DNA of 15,387 nucleotides from Synechococcaceae bacterium WB8_1B_136. GTDB lineage: Bacteria > Cyanobacteriota > Cyanobacteriia > PCC-6307 > Cyanobiaceae. The first letter of the stretch is position 1. The number at the start of each line of letters is the position of its first letter. The translations under genes and the position numbers were made by a program. Positions 1 through 6,952 of the stretch are shown in pieces. Where the stretch lies: contig RGNC01000033.1 in the NCBI GenBank assembly GCA_010029175.1, forward strand, positions 1 through 15,387, given 5' to 3'. Below the pieces are notes generated by a model, which was not told where the DNA came from, did not search any database, and was given only the letters and a program-made list of their open reading frames with translations.

Positions 1-194
1 AGCTCGTCCTCGTTGTCGAGGAAGGCCTCAAAGGAGCGATAGCGGCGGATGGTGGGGCTGTAGGCGGGGTTGCCACACACCTCTTCCCAGCTGAGTTGCT
101 TGGGCTTGATCTCCTGAAAGAACGCCAGGGCTTCGGCAAGATCTGCTGCATCGCCACAGCCCTCCCCCTCCCAGAGCAGCTCGTAAAAGGTCAT
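1..194 (-). CDS. Unrecognised protein, N-terminal part only (runs off the left edge)
   Basis: Reading the minus strand from an ATG at 194-192 gives 64 codons without a stop before the window ends, so only the N-terminus is present. It starts MTFYELLWEGEGCGDAADL and is rich in acidic and aromatic residues, with no signal peptide or membrane segment. A GGAAG sequence four bases before the ATG is a fair ribosome binding site and supports this start. Its start codon shares the CATG palindrome with the start of the plus-strand gene at 193, so the two genes are divergent with no intergenic space. I do not recognise a family. The composition (soluble, helix-forming) suggests a small cytoplasmic protein, and no function can be assigned. 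Confidence 0.7.
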   Translation of the reverse strand, partial: MTFYELLWEGEGCGDAADLAEALAFFQEIKPKQLSWEEVCGNPAYSPTIRRYRSFEAFLDNEDE

Positions 195-588
195 GGCGCT
201 TCCGGCAGCCCGCACAATCTACGGATCCCGCCTGGGCTGCCTAGCGGCCCTGTTGGCTGTCGGCACCAGCCTGGCCCCCGTTCCCGGCGTGGCCGGCCCG
301 CTGCCACCGCCACCGGCACCGCCGCAACCACCGCCGCCGGCCAGCGACCTCGGCCGGCGCACCCTGGCGGCCGGCAAGGCCATGGAGCGCAGTGCCATCC
401 AGCTCATGGGGCACGGACCCACCGATCGCGAGCGAGCCTGCAGGGCCTTCTACCTGGCCCAGGTGGCCTATGCCCGGGCCGTGGAGCTGGGCATCAATGG
501 CGCCGAAACCGAGATCGACCGCGTGGAAACCCTCAAGCAGCGCCTGGGTTGTGAAGCCAGTGCCAACCAGGCCCCGGCCGGCCCCTAG
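193..588 (+). CDS. Small secreted proline-rich protein (hypothetical)
   Basis: This is a 131-residue protein of unknown function. Residues 1-35 look like a signal peptide: Arg at positions 7 and 13, a hydrophobic run CLAALLAVGTSLA and a small-residue end GVAG. A proline stretch follows (PLPPPPAPPQPPPP, about 36-49). The rest, about 50-125, is a helical domain with two cysteines (in ERACRAFY and RLGCE) that could form a disulfide in the periplasm. The ATG at 193 is preceded by AAAAGG, a weak ribosome binding site. The start codon overlaps that of the divergent gene at 194, and the stop TAG (586-588) shares CTAG with the convergent feoB stop (587-585). Being wedged between two genes argues for a real gene, but antisense readings are also open here in this GC-rich DNA, so confidence is moderate. 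Confidence 0.62.
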   Translation: MALPAARTIYGSRLGCLAALLAVGTSLAPVPGVAGPLPPPPAPPQPPPPASDLGRRTLAAGKAMERSAIQLMGHGPTDRERACRAFYLAQVAYARAVELGINGAETEIDRVETLKQRLGCEASANQAPAGP

Positions 589-2399
589 CCCAGCGCCCCG
601 AGCCGCTGCAGCAGGCTGACGCCCTGGAAAAACACAAAACTCACCAGCCAGGCCAGCAGCAGCGACCACAGCACGCTGAACACCGTGAAACCCAGCCGCT
701 TCGACTCGCTGCGGATCACCGCCACCGTGGAGAGGCAGGGGGTGTAGAGCAGGGTGAACAGCATGAAACTCACCGCCTGGGGCCAGCTCACGTCCAAGGC
801 GATGGCACGGCTGAGGGCAGCGGGATCAGCCTGGCCGTAGATCACCGCCAACCCCCCCAACACGATCTCCTTGGCGATGAAACCGAACACCAGGGCCACC
901 GTGAGCTTGGGGTTGATGCCGATCGGCGCCAGCAACGGCTCCATCAACGTGCCCAGCCGGCCCGAGAGCGATTCCGCCGAGGCTGGCACCACTCCCAGCG
1001 GCAGGTTGTTGAGCAGCCAAACCGCCACCACGCCGATGATGATGAAGCGGCGGGCCCAGAACCAGAAATGGCGCACCTCCGCCCAGGCCCTGGAGAGCAT
1101 CTGGGGCAGGGTGGGAAAGCGGTAGGGGGGCAACTCCAGCAACAGCGGCTCATTGCTGCCGAAGCGCCCCTTGAACAGCAAGGCGGTGATCAACGCCGCC
1201 ACGAAGCTCATCACGTAGAGCCCGAAGATCACCAGCCCCCCCTGGCGCGGCGTGAAGAAGGCGGCGGCCATGAACAGAAACACGTTCAGGCGCGCCGAGC
1301 AGAGGGAAAAAGGGATCACCAGCATCGAGAGCAGCCGCAGGCCGGGATCGCGCATCACCCGGGTGCCAAGGATCGCCGGCACGTTGCAGCCGAAGCCCAT
1401 CAGCGAGAGCACAAAGCTGCGGCCATCGAGCCCCAGCCGCTCCATGAAGGCATCCATCAGGTAGGCCGCCCGCGACAGATAGCCGCTGTCTTCCACCACC
1501 CCCATGGCCAGGAAAAAGAGGAAGATCACCGGCAGGAAGGCCGTCACCGTGCCGATGCCCTGATAGAGGCCCTCCAGCAGGAAACCCTGCAGGAAGGGCG
1601 GCAACGGCAGCAGCAGCGGTTTGATCACGCCCTGCCCGAATTGATCCAGCAGGGTGGCGAGCCCCTCCTGCACCGGCACGCCAATGGCATAGATCGCCTG
1701 GAACATCAGGGCCATCGCCAGGAAGAACAGCGGCAGCCCCAGCAGCGGGTGCAGCAGCCAGGCATCGAGGCGGCGGGTGAGCCGATCCCGCCACTGGGGA
1801 GGCAGGCTCACCGCGGCCTGCACCAGCTGGGCCATGGCGCCATCCAGGGCGGCATCCCCCTGGGCCAGGCGGGAGTCGAGGGCCCGCACGGGGGCCTGCT
1901 GGTGCGGCTCGCCGGTCAGGGCCTCGGCCATGACCTGGCGGGCCTCTGCCAGGCCGCGCCGATACTTGGCGCTCAGGAGAATCACCGGCAGGCCCAGGTC
2001 GGCCGCCAGACGCTCGGTGTTGATCGCCACCCCGAAGCGGCGGGCCTCATCGGCCATGTTCAGCAGCAGCAGCGCCGGCAACCCGAGCTGACGCACCTGC
2101 AGGGCCAGCCGCAGCTGCCGATCGATCTGGCTGGCATTGGCCACCACCACCACCAGTTCCACCGGGGTGGACTCCAGGAAGCGGCGCACCACCGCCTCAT
2201 CCTCTGAATGGCCCCGCAGGTCGTAGATGCCGGGCAGATCCACCAGCTGCACAGGCTGGCCCTCCAGCACCAGCTCCGCTTGCATCAGCTCCACGGTGAG
2301 GCCGGGCCAGTTGCCGATATGGGCATGGCTGCCGGTGAGCTGGTTGAACAGGGTCGACTTGCCCGTATTGGGCATGCCCACCACGGCGATGGTGCTCAC
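585..2399 (-). CDS. feoB: FeoB, ferrous iron transport GTPase/permease
   Basis: FeoB imports Fe2+ across the inner membrane. The start is the GTG at 2399-2397, which overlaps the feoA stop as GTGA; it gives 604 residues beginning VSTIAVVG. The N-terminal G domain shows the P-loop GMPNTGKST (8-16), DLPGIY (54-59), NMAD (114-117) and SAK (143-145). The membrane part follows from about residue 215, with the two Gate motifs: GFGCNVPA (325-332) and PFSLCSARLNVF (353-364), each with a conserved Cys. The length is that of short cyanobacterial FeoB forms, not the roughly 770 residues of E. coli. An upstream extension to 2483 is open but lies inside feoA and lacks FeoB character. No feoC is present; the gene ends convergently against the secreted-protein gene with a shared CTAG. 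Regulation is probably through the iron-responsive site before feoA. Confidence 0.97.
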   Translation of the reverse strand: MSTIAVVGMPNTGKSTLFNQLTGSHAHIGNWPGLTVELMQAELVLEGQPVQLVDLPGIYDLRGHSEDEAVVRRFLESTPVELVVVVANASQIDRQLRLALQVRQLGLPALLLLNMADEARRFGVAINTERLAADLGLPVILLSAKYRRGLAEARQVMAEALTGEPHQQAPVRALDSRLAQGDAALDGAMAQLVQAAVSLPPQWRDRLTRRLDAWLLHPLLGLPLFFLAMALMFQAIYAIGVPVQEGLATLLDQFGQGVIKPLLLPLPPFLQGFLLEGLYQGIGTVTAFLPVIFLFFLAMGVVEDSGYLSRAAYLMDAFMERLGLDGRSFVLSLMGFGCNVPAILGTRVMRDPGLRLLSMLVIPFSLCSARLNVFLFMAAAFFTPRQGGLVIFGLYVMSFVAALITALLFKGRFGSNEPLLLELPPYRFPTLPQMLSRAWAEVRHFWFWARRFIIIGVVAVWLLNNLPLGVVPASAESLSGRLGTLMEPLLAPIGINPKLTVALVFGFIAKEIVLGGLAVIYGQADPAALSRAIALDVSWPQAVSFMLFTLLYTPCLSTVAVIRSESKRLGFTVFSVLWSLLLAWLVSFVFFQGVSLLQRLGALG

Positions 2400-2641
2400 G
2401 CGGCCAGGGCCACCAGGGCGGCGTCGCGGCGGCGCAGCATCAGCTCCGTCATGCCCACGCGCACGTGGAGGGGGCCGGCCCACCAGGCGCGGCGCAGCAG
2501 CTGCACCCGCTGACCGGGCCGAAACCCCAGGGCCTCCAACCGCTGGCGCAGTCCCGGATCAGCCGAGAGGGAGGCGATGGTGGCCGAGGCCCCCGGCGCC
2601 AGGTCGGCGAGCTGAACCGGGGGAGAGCTCTCCAGCACCAA
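2396..2641 (-). CDS. feoA: FeoA, small SH3-like partner of FeoB
   Basis: FeoA is a small cytoplasmic protein needed for FeoB function. The reading frame gives 81 residues with the typical FeoA pattern: an opening LADLAPGASATI, then RLEALGFRPGQRV (33-45), and a C-terminal strand ending in hydrophobic residues. No ATG is available. A TAA stop lies in frame at 2647-2645, so the start must be TTG at 2641 or, one codon on, GTG at 2638. No clear Shine-Dalgarno precedes either, so a very short leader or leaderless message is possible. The gene is the first of the feoAB pair: its TGA (2398-2396) overlaps the feoB GTG, which implies translational coupling. It diverges from the 63-aa gene at 2787. Confidence 0.92.
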   Translation of the reverse strand: MVLESSPPVQLADLAPGASATIASLSADPGLRQRLEALGFRPGQRVQLLRRAWWAGPLHVRVGMTELMLRRRDAALVALAA

Positions 2642-2786
2642 AACTTATTGCGAGTGAGTTGCAATATCTTATGTCAAGCGGGCCGCCGCCCCTCCCCAGC
2701 GCGGCGGCGCGCGTAACGCGCGTAACAACTAATTGCACCGCCAGACGGTTCGGTTCAGGTCGATACCGTCAAACCACAGCTGCCGC
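2642..2786. other. Divergent intergenic region with a 9-bp tandem repeat
   Basis: This 145-base region separates feoA (-) from the 63-aa gene (+). Besides the iron-box-like palindrome near feoA it holds a perfect 9-base tandem duplication, GCGCGTAAC twice (2709-2726), followed by AACTAATTGC. CGCGC and GCGCG arms around GTAAC could also form a small hairpin. No obvious promoter was seen for the plus-strand gene. Confidence 0.5.
2645..2677 (-). promoter_or_regulatory. Putative Fur-type iron operator and promoter for feoAB
   Basis: An inverted repeat ATTGC (2647-2651) / GCAAT (2661-2665) with a 9-base spacer lies directly before feoA. Read on the minus strand it is ATTGCAACTCACTCGCAAT, which resembles the TTGCAA...TTCGCAA type of Fur box. 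A TAAGAT (2671-2666) next to it could be a -10 element, and a perfect TTGACA (2677-2672) also lies here, though no well-spaced -10 follows that one. Iron repression by Fur is the usual control of feo operons, so an operator here makes sense. The site ends only four bases from the start codon, unusually close. The palindrome is seen; its role is inferred. Confidence 0.5.
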
Positions 2787-2978
2787 ATGGCCATGGGCGT
2801 GGGAGAAGTGTTTCTCGAGAGCGTGTGCACCGGGGTGATCACCGCCGAAGAGATTGCCTGGATCACCAGCCACCAGAGCGCCTTCAACCGCCAGGAGGAG
2901 GCCACGGCCCTGAAGCTGGGCCGCCTGCTCGACGCCGGACGCATCCAGATCGGCTGCCGGCTGTTCAGCCGGGGATGA
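2787..2978 (+). CDS. Small conserved-type cyanobacterial protein (63 aa), unknown function
   Basis: The frame starting at ATG 2787 encodes 63 residues: MAMGVGEVFLESVCTGVITA, then EEIAWITSHQSAFNRQEEA and a C-terminal part with LGRLLDAGRIQIGCR. It reads like a compact helical cytoplasmic protein and resembles small proteins I associate with picocyanobacterial genomes, though I know no function. An in-frame upstream extension to 2733 exists, but its residues (arginine- and serine-rich) look non-coding. ATG 2793 is an alternative start two codons later. No convincing Shine-Dalgarno precedes either. The last 14 bases overlap the end of the convergent Nif11-domain gene. It diverges from feoA, but there is no direct sign of an iron-related role. 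Confidence 0.7.
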   Translation: MAMGVGEVFLESVCTGVITAEEIAWITSHQSAFNRQEEATALKLGRLLDAGRIQIGCRLFSRG

Positions 2979-3210
2979 AGCTGCGCAGACGGCGGGCCTC
3001 CTCGCCGGCGCGGCGCTGCAGTTCAGGGGCCGTGAGGCGCTCTTCCTCGCGGAGCTGGGCCGCGATCACATCGGCTTCGCTCACCGCATAGCCGCTGCTG
3101 GCGCTGAGGGCCAGCAACTCCTCGAGGGCCAGGGGCTGCTGCAGTCGCTCCTGCAGCTCCGGCGTGGATCGGGCGTGGGCCAGAAAGGCGTCCAGCTGTT
3201 CGAGCGACAA
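2965..3210 (-). CDS. Nif11-domain small protein
   Basis: An 81-residue protein whose N-terminus, (M)SLEQLDAFLAHARSTPEL, with later LALEELLALSASSGYAVSEA, fits the Nif11 / Nif11-like leader peptide family (residues 1 to about 50). Nif11 domains occur in nitrogen-fixation-associated small proteins and as leaders of ribosomal peptide precursors in cyanobacteria. Here the C-terminal part (52-81) is charged and Arg/Glu-rich, with no Gly-Gly cleavage site, no cysteines and no Ser/Thr-rich core, so a lanthipeptide precursor is unlikely. The family fit places the start at TTG 3210, since (M)SLEQL is the usual beginning and no ATG or GTG lies upstream in frame. No Shine-Dalgarno is visible. The 3' end overlaps the convergent 63-aa gene by 14 bases. 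The function is unknown. Confidence 0.75.
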   Translation of the reverse strand: MSLEQLDAFLAHARSTPELQERLQQPLALEELLALSASSGYAVSEADVIAAQLREEERLTAPELQRRAGEEARRLRSFIPG

Positions 3211-3315
3211 GACAAGTCGGCGATGATCCCCAGTCTTAGCGGTTGCAGCGAGCCGCTGCCGGGCGTCGCCAACGCCGCCACGGCGGCCCAGACTGCCAGT
3301 AGCGCCCCCGGTTCC

Positions 3316-3777
3316 ATGACCCGCAGCCCCACCCCCGGAGAACCGGGCAGCACCCTGCCCGACTGGATGCGCTGGCTGGGGGCCGGACTGACGGCACTGG
3401 TGGCGGTGCTGTTCGTGGTGCTGCTGCTGCAGGTGCGCGAGCAGAGCCAGCGTCTGCAGTCGCTCCGGAACAGGGTGCAGACCCTGGAGAACGCCAACGA
3501 TCTGGAACGCACCAACGCCCTGGAGGAGCAGCTGCGCTCCACCGTGCAGCGGCTGCAGAACCTGGAAAAGATCGACGAGGCTGTGCGGCAGTTGGCCAAG
3601 GAGCAGCAGGACCTGCGCCTGCAGCTGCGCAGCCAGAGCCCGGCCCTCGAGCCCCTGCCGCTGGAGCCGGGCCCAACCCCCGCTCCTGGCGGACGATCCC
3701 CCCAGAACCAGCCCGCTCGCCCCGGCAGGCAGCCGGGCCTGCAGCCGCTGCCGCCCCTGCTCCCCGCTCAGCCCTGA
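3316..3777 (+). CDS. Membrane-anchored coiled-coil protein with proline-rich tail (hypothetical)
   Basis: The 153-residue product has a short N-terminal segment and one membrane helix at about 20-39 (LGAGLTALVAVLFVVLLLQV). A long charged helical region follows (about 41-106), rich in Gln, Leu, Arg and Glu with heptad spacing, for example QTLENANDLERTNALEEQL, which is coiled-coil-like. The tail (109-153) is rich in Pro and Gly. This is a single-pass inner membrane protein with a coiled coil that probably mediates self-association. I chose ATG 3316 because it leaves an ordinary N-terminus. ATG 3223 or the frame opening at 3175 would add a low-complexity stretch and, for 3175, overlap the divergent Nif11 gene. 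The stop is four bases from the stop of the convergent permease. I do not recognise a named family. Confidence 0.7.
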   Translation: MTRSPTPGEPGSTLPDWMRWLGAGLTALVAVLFVVLLLQVREQSQRLQSLRNRVQTLENANDLERTNALEEQLRSTVQRLQNLEKIDEAVRQLAKEQQDLRLQLRSQSPALEPLPLEPGPTPAPGGRSPQNQPARPGRQPGLQPLPPLLPAQP

Positions 3778-3781
3778 GGGA

Positions 3782-4639
3782 TCACCCCTTCACCGCATCG
3801 CCGCTGGCGCTGGGCAGGATGTAGCGCTGCAGCCCGATGAACAGGGCCAGCACCGGCAGGATCGACACCACCGATCCGGCGGCCACCAGGCGCCAGTCGA
3901 GCGAGAAGCTGCTGGCCAGCTGCTGCAGCCCCAGGGGCAGGGTGTAGAGCTTCGGATCGTCGAGGATCACCAGGGGCCAGAGGAAATCGCTCCAGGTGCC
4001 GATGAACACGAACATCGCCAGGGTGATCAGATCGGCCCGGGCCGCCGGGATCATCACGTTCCACCACTCGCCCACAGGGGTGCAGCCATCGATGCGGGCC
4101 GCCTCCTCCAGCTCCACCGGCACCCCGGCGAAGCTCTGCCGCAGCAGAAAGATGCCGAAGGCCGTGGCGGCCTGGGGAATGATCAGGGCCCAGAGGGTGT
4201 TGCGCAGCCCCAGCTGGACCATCAGCAGATAGAGCGGGATCATCACCACCTGAAAGGGGATCAGGATCGTGGCCACCACCAGGGCCAGCACCAGCCCCCG
4301 GCCGGCAAAGCGCATCCGCGCCAGGGGGTAGGCCGCCAGGGAGCAGAACAGCAGGTTGGCGATCACCGCCAGAGCGCTCACGATCGTGCTGTTGAGGATG
4401 TACCCCAACATCGGGTTGTCCTGGAACAACCGCTGGTAGGCCTCCAGGCTGGGCTGGCTGGGCAACAGCGCCGGCGGCGTGGTGAAGATGTCCTCGGCGG
4501 GGCTCTTGAGTGAGGTGCTCACCAGCCAGAACAGCGGCACCAGCATGGCCACGGCGATCAGCAGCAGCAGGGCCAGCTGCAGGGCGCTGGCCATCAGGCT
4601 GCGGGGGCGGCCGCTCCCGGGGGATGCCATCGGCGCCAT
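3782..4639 (-). CDS. Carbohydrate ABC transporter permease, MalG type
   Basis: This 285-residue inner membrane permease has about six hydrophobic segments and the cytoplasmic EAA loop that contacts the ATPase: LEEAARIDGCTPVGEWW (177-193) followed by VMIPAAR. It is of the MalG/GgtD class: a short N-terminus, first helix at about 20-40, then a STSLK motif (41-45) typical of sugar importers. The substrate cannot be told; in picocyanobacteria such permeases often serve glucosylglycerol or related solutes. Its ATG (4639-4637) overlaps the leuA stop as TGATG, so it is probably co-transcribed with and translationally coupled to leuA. The MalF-type partner, binding protein and ATPase are not in the window, so it is either an orphan or part of a scattered system. 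ATG 4630 is an alternative start. Confidence 0.92.
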   Translation of the reverse strand: MAPMASPGSGRPRSLMASALQLALLLLIAVAMLVPLFWLVSTSLKSPAEDIFTTPPALLPSQPSLEAYQRLFQDNPMLGYILNSTIVSALAVIANLLFCSLAAYPLARMRFAGRGLVLALVVATILIPFQVVMIPLYLLMVQLGLRNTLWALIIPQAATAFGIFLLRQSFAGVPVELEEAARIDGCTPVGEWWNVMIPAARADLITLAMFVFIGTWSDFLWPLVILDDPKLYTLPLGLQQLASSFSLDWRLVAAGSVVSILPVLALFIGLQRYILPSASGDAVKG

Positions 4640-6279
4640 CAGAGCCGGGGCCGCTCGGCCGGCGCCAGATCTCCCACTGGCAACGGTGCCTTCTGGGGGT
4701 GCAGGGGGGTGCGCTGGCTGCCGGCCACCAGGCGGTTGAGGGCATTCACAAACGCCTGGGCCGCCGCCACCACGATGTCGGTGTCGGCGGCGTGGCCGGA
4801 ATAGAGCACGCCATCGGCCCGCAGCCGGATCGTGACCTCACCCATGGCATCAATGCCCTCGGTGACCGACTTCACCGAGAACTCCACCAGTTCATTCGGA
4901 ACCCGCGCCAGGTGATTGAGCGCCTGGCAGACCGCATCCACCGGGCCGGTACCAATCGCCGCTTCGGTGAGCTCCGCGCCGTCGCTGTTCACCAGGGTGA
5001 CCGTGGCGGTGGGCTGCAGGTTGGTGCCGGTGCTCACCTGCACCAGTTTGAGTGTGTAGCGGGCCTCGTCCTGCTGCTGCACCTGCTCGCTCACGATCGC
5101 CTCGAGATCGCGATCGGTGATCTCGCGCTTGCGGTCGGCCAGCTCCTTGAAGCGGGCGAAGGCGTCGTCGAGGTCGTCGCGCTCGAGGCTGTAGCCGAGC
5201 TCCTCGAGGCGGGCCCGGAAGGCGCTGCGGCCGCTGAGCTTGCCCAGGGAGATGCGGTTGTCGGCCAGGCCGATGGTGCGCGCATCGATGATCTCGTAGG
5301 TGAGGCGGTTCTTGAGCACCCCATCCTGGTGAATGCCGCTCTCGTGGGCAAAGGCATTGGCCCCCACGATCGCCTTGTTGGGCTGCACCGCCATGCCGGT
5401 GAGGTTGCTCACCAGGCGCGAGGTTTTGTAGATCTCCTCGGTGCGGATCGCGGTGAGGGGTTCCGTGCTCTCGGCCGGACGGCCGAGGAAGGGGTTGAAG
5501 TAGCTGCGGCGCACATGCAGCGCCATCACCAGCTCCTCGAGCGAGGCATTGCCGGCCCGCTCGCCGATGCCGTTGATGGTGCACTCCAGCTGGCGGGCAC
5601 CGTTCTTCACCGCCTCGAGGAAGTTGGCCACCGCCAGGCCGAGGTCGTTGTGGCCGTGCACCGAGATCACGGCCTGATCGATGTTCGGCACATGGCGATT
5701 GATGCCAGCGATCAGGGCGCCGAATTCCGCCGGGGTGGTGTAACCCACGGTGTCGGGGATGTTGATCGTGGTGGCACCGGCGGCAATCGCCGCCTCGATC
5801 ACCTCGTACATGAACTCCGGATCGGAGCGCCCGGCGTCCTCACAGGAGAACTCGACGTCGTCGACCAGCGAGCGGGCATAGGCCACCATCTCGGCGGCGA
5901 TCTGCAACACCTCGGCGCGGGTCTTGCGCAGCTTGTGCTCGAGGTGGATGTCGCTGGTGGCGATGAAGGTGTGGATGCGGCGGTTCACGGCGGGGGCCAC
6001 CGCCTCGGCGCAGGCCTTGATGTCGCCGGCAGCGGCCCGGGCCAGACCGCAGATCACCGGCCCGTCGGCGCTACCCACCGTGGCGGCAATGCGCTGCACG
6101 GCATTGAAGTCGCCCGGACTGGCGAAGGGGAAACCGGCCTCGATGATGTCGACCCCGAGGCGGGCCAGCTGCTGGGCGATCGCCAGCTTCTCCTCCAGGT
6201 TGAGGCTGGCGCCGGGGGACTGCTCCCCATCACGCAGGGTGGTATCGAAGATCAATACCCGGCCGGGATCGCGGGCCAT
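4639..6279 (-). CDS. leuA: 2-isopropylmalate synthase
   Basis: LeuA condenses acetyl-CoA with 2-oxoisovalerate to 2-isopropylmalate, the first committed step of leucine synthesis. The 546-residue protein has the HMGL-like TIM barrel with FDTTLRDGEQSPGASL (11-26; Asp12 is the metal ligand), the metal site SVHGHNDLGLA (206-216; His208, His210), GERAGNASLEE (239-249; Asn244) and FAHESGIHQDG (310-320). The C-terminal regulatory domain (about 400-515), where leucine binds in this family, includes GTGPVDAVCQAL (443-454). Length and motifs are those of the full-length bacterial LeuA. The ATG at 6279 gives a normal N-terminus without a clear Shine-Dalgarno. Upstream, 40 bases away on the same strand, is the NYN gene; downstream, the ABC permease overlaps by one base. 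No attenuator-like leader is visible in the short gap. Confidence 0.98.
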   Translation of the reverse strand: MARDPGRVLIFDTTLRDGEQSPGASLNLEEKLAIAQQLARLGVDIIEAGFPFASPGDFNAVQRIAATVGSADGPVICGLARAAAGDIKACAEAVAPAVNRRIHTFIATSDIHLEHKLRKTRAEVLQIAAEMVAYARSLVDDVEFSCEDAGRSDPEFMYEVIEAAIAAGATTINIPDTVGYTTPAEFGALIAGINRHVPNIDQAVISVHGHNDLGLAVANFLEAVKNGARQLECTINGIGERAGNASLEELVMALHVRRSYFNPFLGRPAESTEPLTAIRTEEIYKTSRLVSNLTGMAVQPNKAIVGANAFAHESGIHQDGVLKNRLTYEIIDARTIGLADNRISLGKLSGRSAFRARLEELGYSLERDDLDDAFARFKELADRKREITDRDLEAIVSEQVQQQDEARYTLKLVQVSTGTNLQPTATVTLVNSDGAELTEAAIGTGPVDAVCQALNHLARVPNELVEFSVKSVTEGIDAMGEVTIRLRADGVLYSGHAADTDIVVAAAQAFVNALNRLVAGSQRTPLHPQKAPLPVGDLAPAERPRL

Positions 6280-6319
6280 GGCGGCTACAAGTCGGAATGG
6301 TTATGAGTTAGCGCCCAGT

Positions 6320-6886
6320 CTAGGGGTGGGGGGCGGCGCTGGGCTGCGGCGTGGCGCTGGAGCGGCTGAACACCGGCTGCTGCAGGGCCTCCGCCTTCTC
6401 CAGCTGCGGGCGCAGCTCCGCCAGATCCACAAAGCGGTCGGCGGCATTGCGCAGTTCCCGCGGCAACATGCCATCGGTGCTCATGACCACAATCCTCTGG
6501 CCACGGGCCCGCAGCACCTCCACCAGGCGCTCCAGGTCGCGACTGCCACTCAGTAGCCACACCTCATCGATGCGGTGGGCCACCGTCATCAGATCAATGG
6601 CGATCTCCACATCCAGATTGGCCCGGGCGAACTGGCGCTGCTCCGGATCGTTGCCGTACTCCCGCAGGGGCTTGGTGCGCACCGTGAAGCCCAGGCTGGT
6701 GAGGGCATCGCGGAAGGGGCGCTGGTCGGTGGCGTCCTTGAGGCCGGCATACCAGAAGGCACTGCCGATCTCCTGGCCCGCTGCAGCGGTGGCATAGGAG
6801 AGCAGGCGGCGGGGATCAAAGAACCAGCCGAGCTTCTGCTGCACGTAGAACATGCTGTGGCCATCCACCGCCAGAGCCAGCCGCAT
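6320..6886 (-). CDS. NYN domain (LabA/DUF88-like) protein
   Basis: The 188-residue protein has the NYN-domain layout, a PIN-like fold often linked to RNA cleavage or binding. The first strand ends in an acidic residue (ALAVDGHSMFY, Asp8), a middle helix has LDVEIAIDLM (91-100, Asp92 and Asp98), and then comes the strand-turn WLLSGSRDLERL (110-121). The usual SGDSDF signature is altered: the first Asp is Ser115, while Asp117 remains. The tail from about 168 is rich in Ser, Ala and Pro and probably disordered. I chose ATG 6886 over GTG 6892, as this start gives the short lead into the first strand. The gene is 40 bases upstream of leuA on the same strand and could share its transcript. It is divergent from the GH57 gene. 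A LabA-like regulatory role is possible but not shown. Confidence 0.85.
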   Translation of the reverse strand: MRLALAVDGHSMFYVQQKLGWFFDPRRLLSYATAAAGQEIGSAFWYAGLKDATDQRPFRDALTSLGFTVRTKPLREYGNDPEQRQFARANLDVEIAIDLMTVAHRIDEVWLLSGSRDLERLVEVLRARGQRIVVMSTDGMLPRELRNAADRFVDLAELRPQLEKAEALQQPVFSRSSATPQPSAAPHP

Positions 6887-6952
6887 CCGCACCCCATCGC
6901 TGGCCTGAGCCTAGAAGCTGCGCCTAAAGTCGCCGCACTGCGAGCTGGGCCC

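Noticed and set aside
1068..2207. A 379-codon plus-strand open frame opposite feoB
   Set aside because: Antisense to FeoB; its His, Gln and Arg richness is what the reverse complement of a hydrophobic membrane protein gene gives.
2965..3210. Nif11 protein as a lanthipeptide-type precursor
   Set aside because: No Gly-Gly cleavage site, no Cys/Ser/Thr-rich core, and no LanM-type or transporter-protease gene nearby.
3175..3315. Longer N-terminus for the coiled-coil protein (from 3175 or 3223)
   Set aside because: The added residues are low-complexity Ala/Ser/Pro and, from 3175, overlap the start of the divergent Nif11 gene; ATG 3316 leaves a normal intergenic space. ATG 3223 cannot be fully excluded.
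4510..6306. A 598-codon plus-strand open frame opposite leuA
   Set aside because: It is antisense to an unmistakable leuA; it is rich in His, Gly, Ala and Arg, as expected for a shadow frame in GC-rich DNA, and shows no domain.
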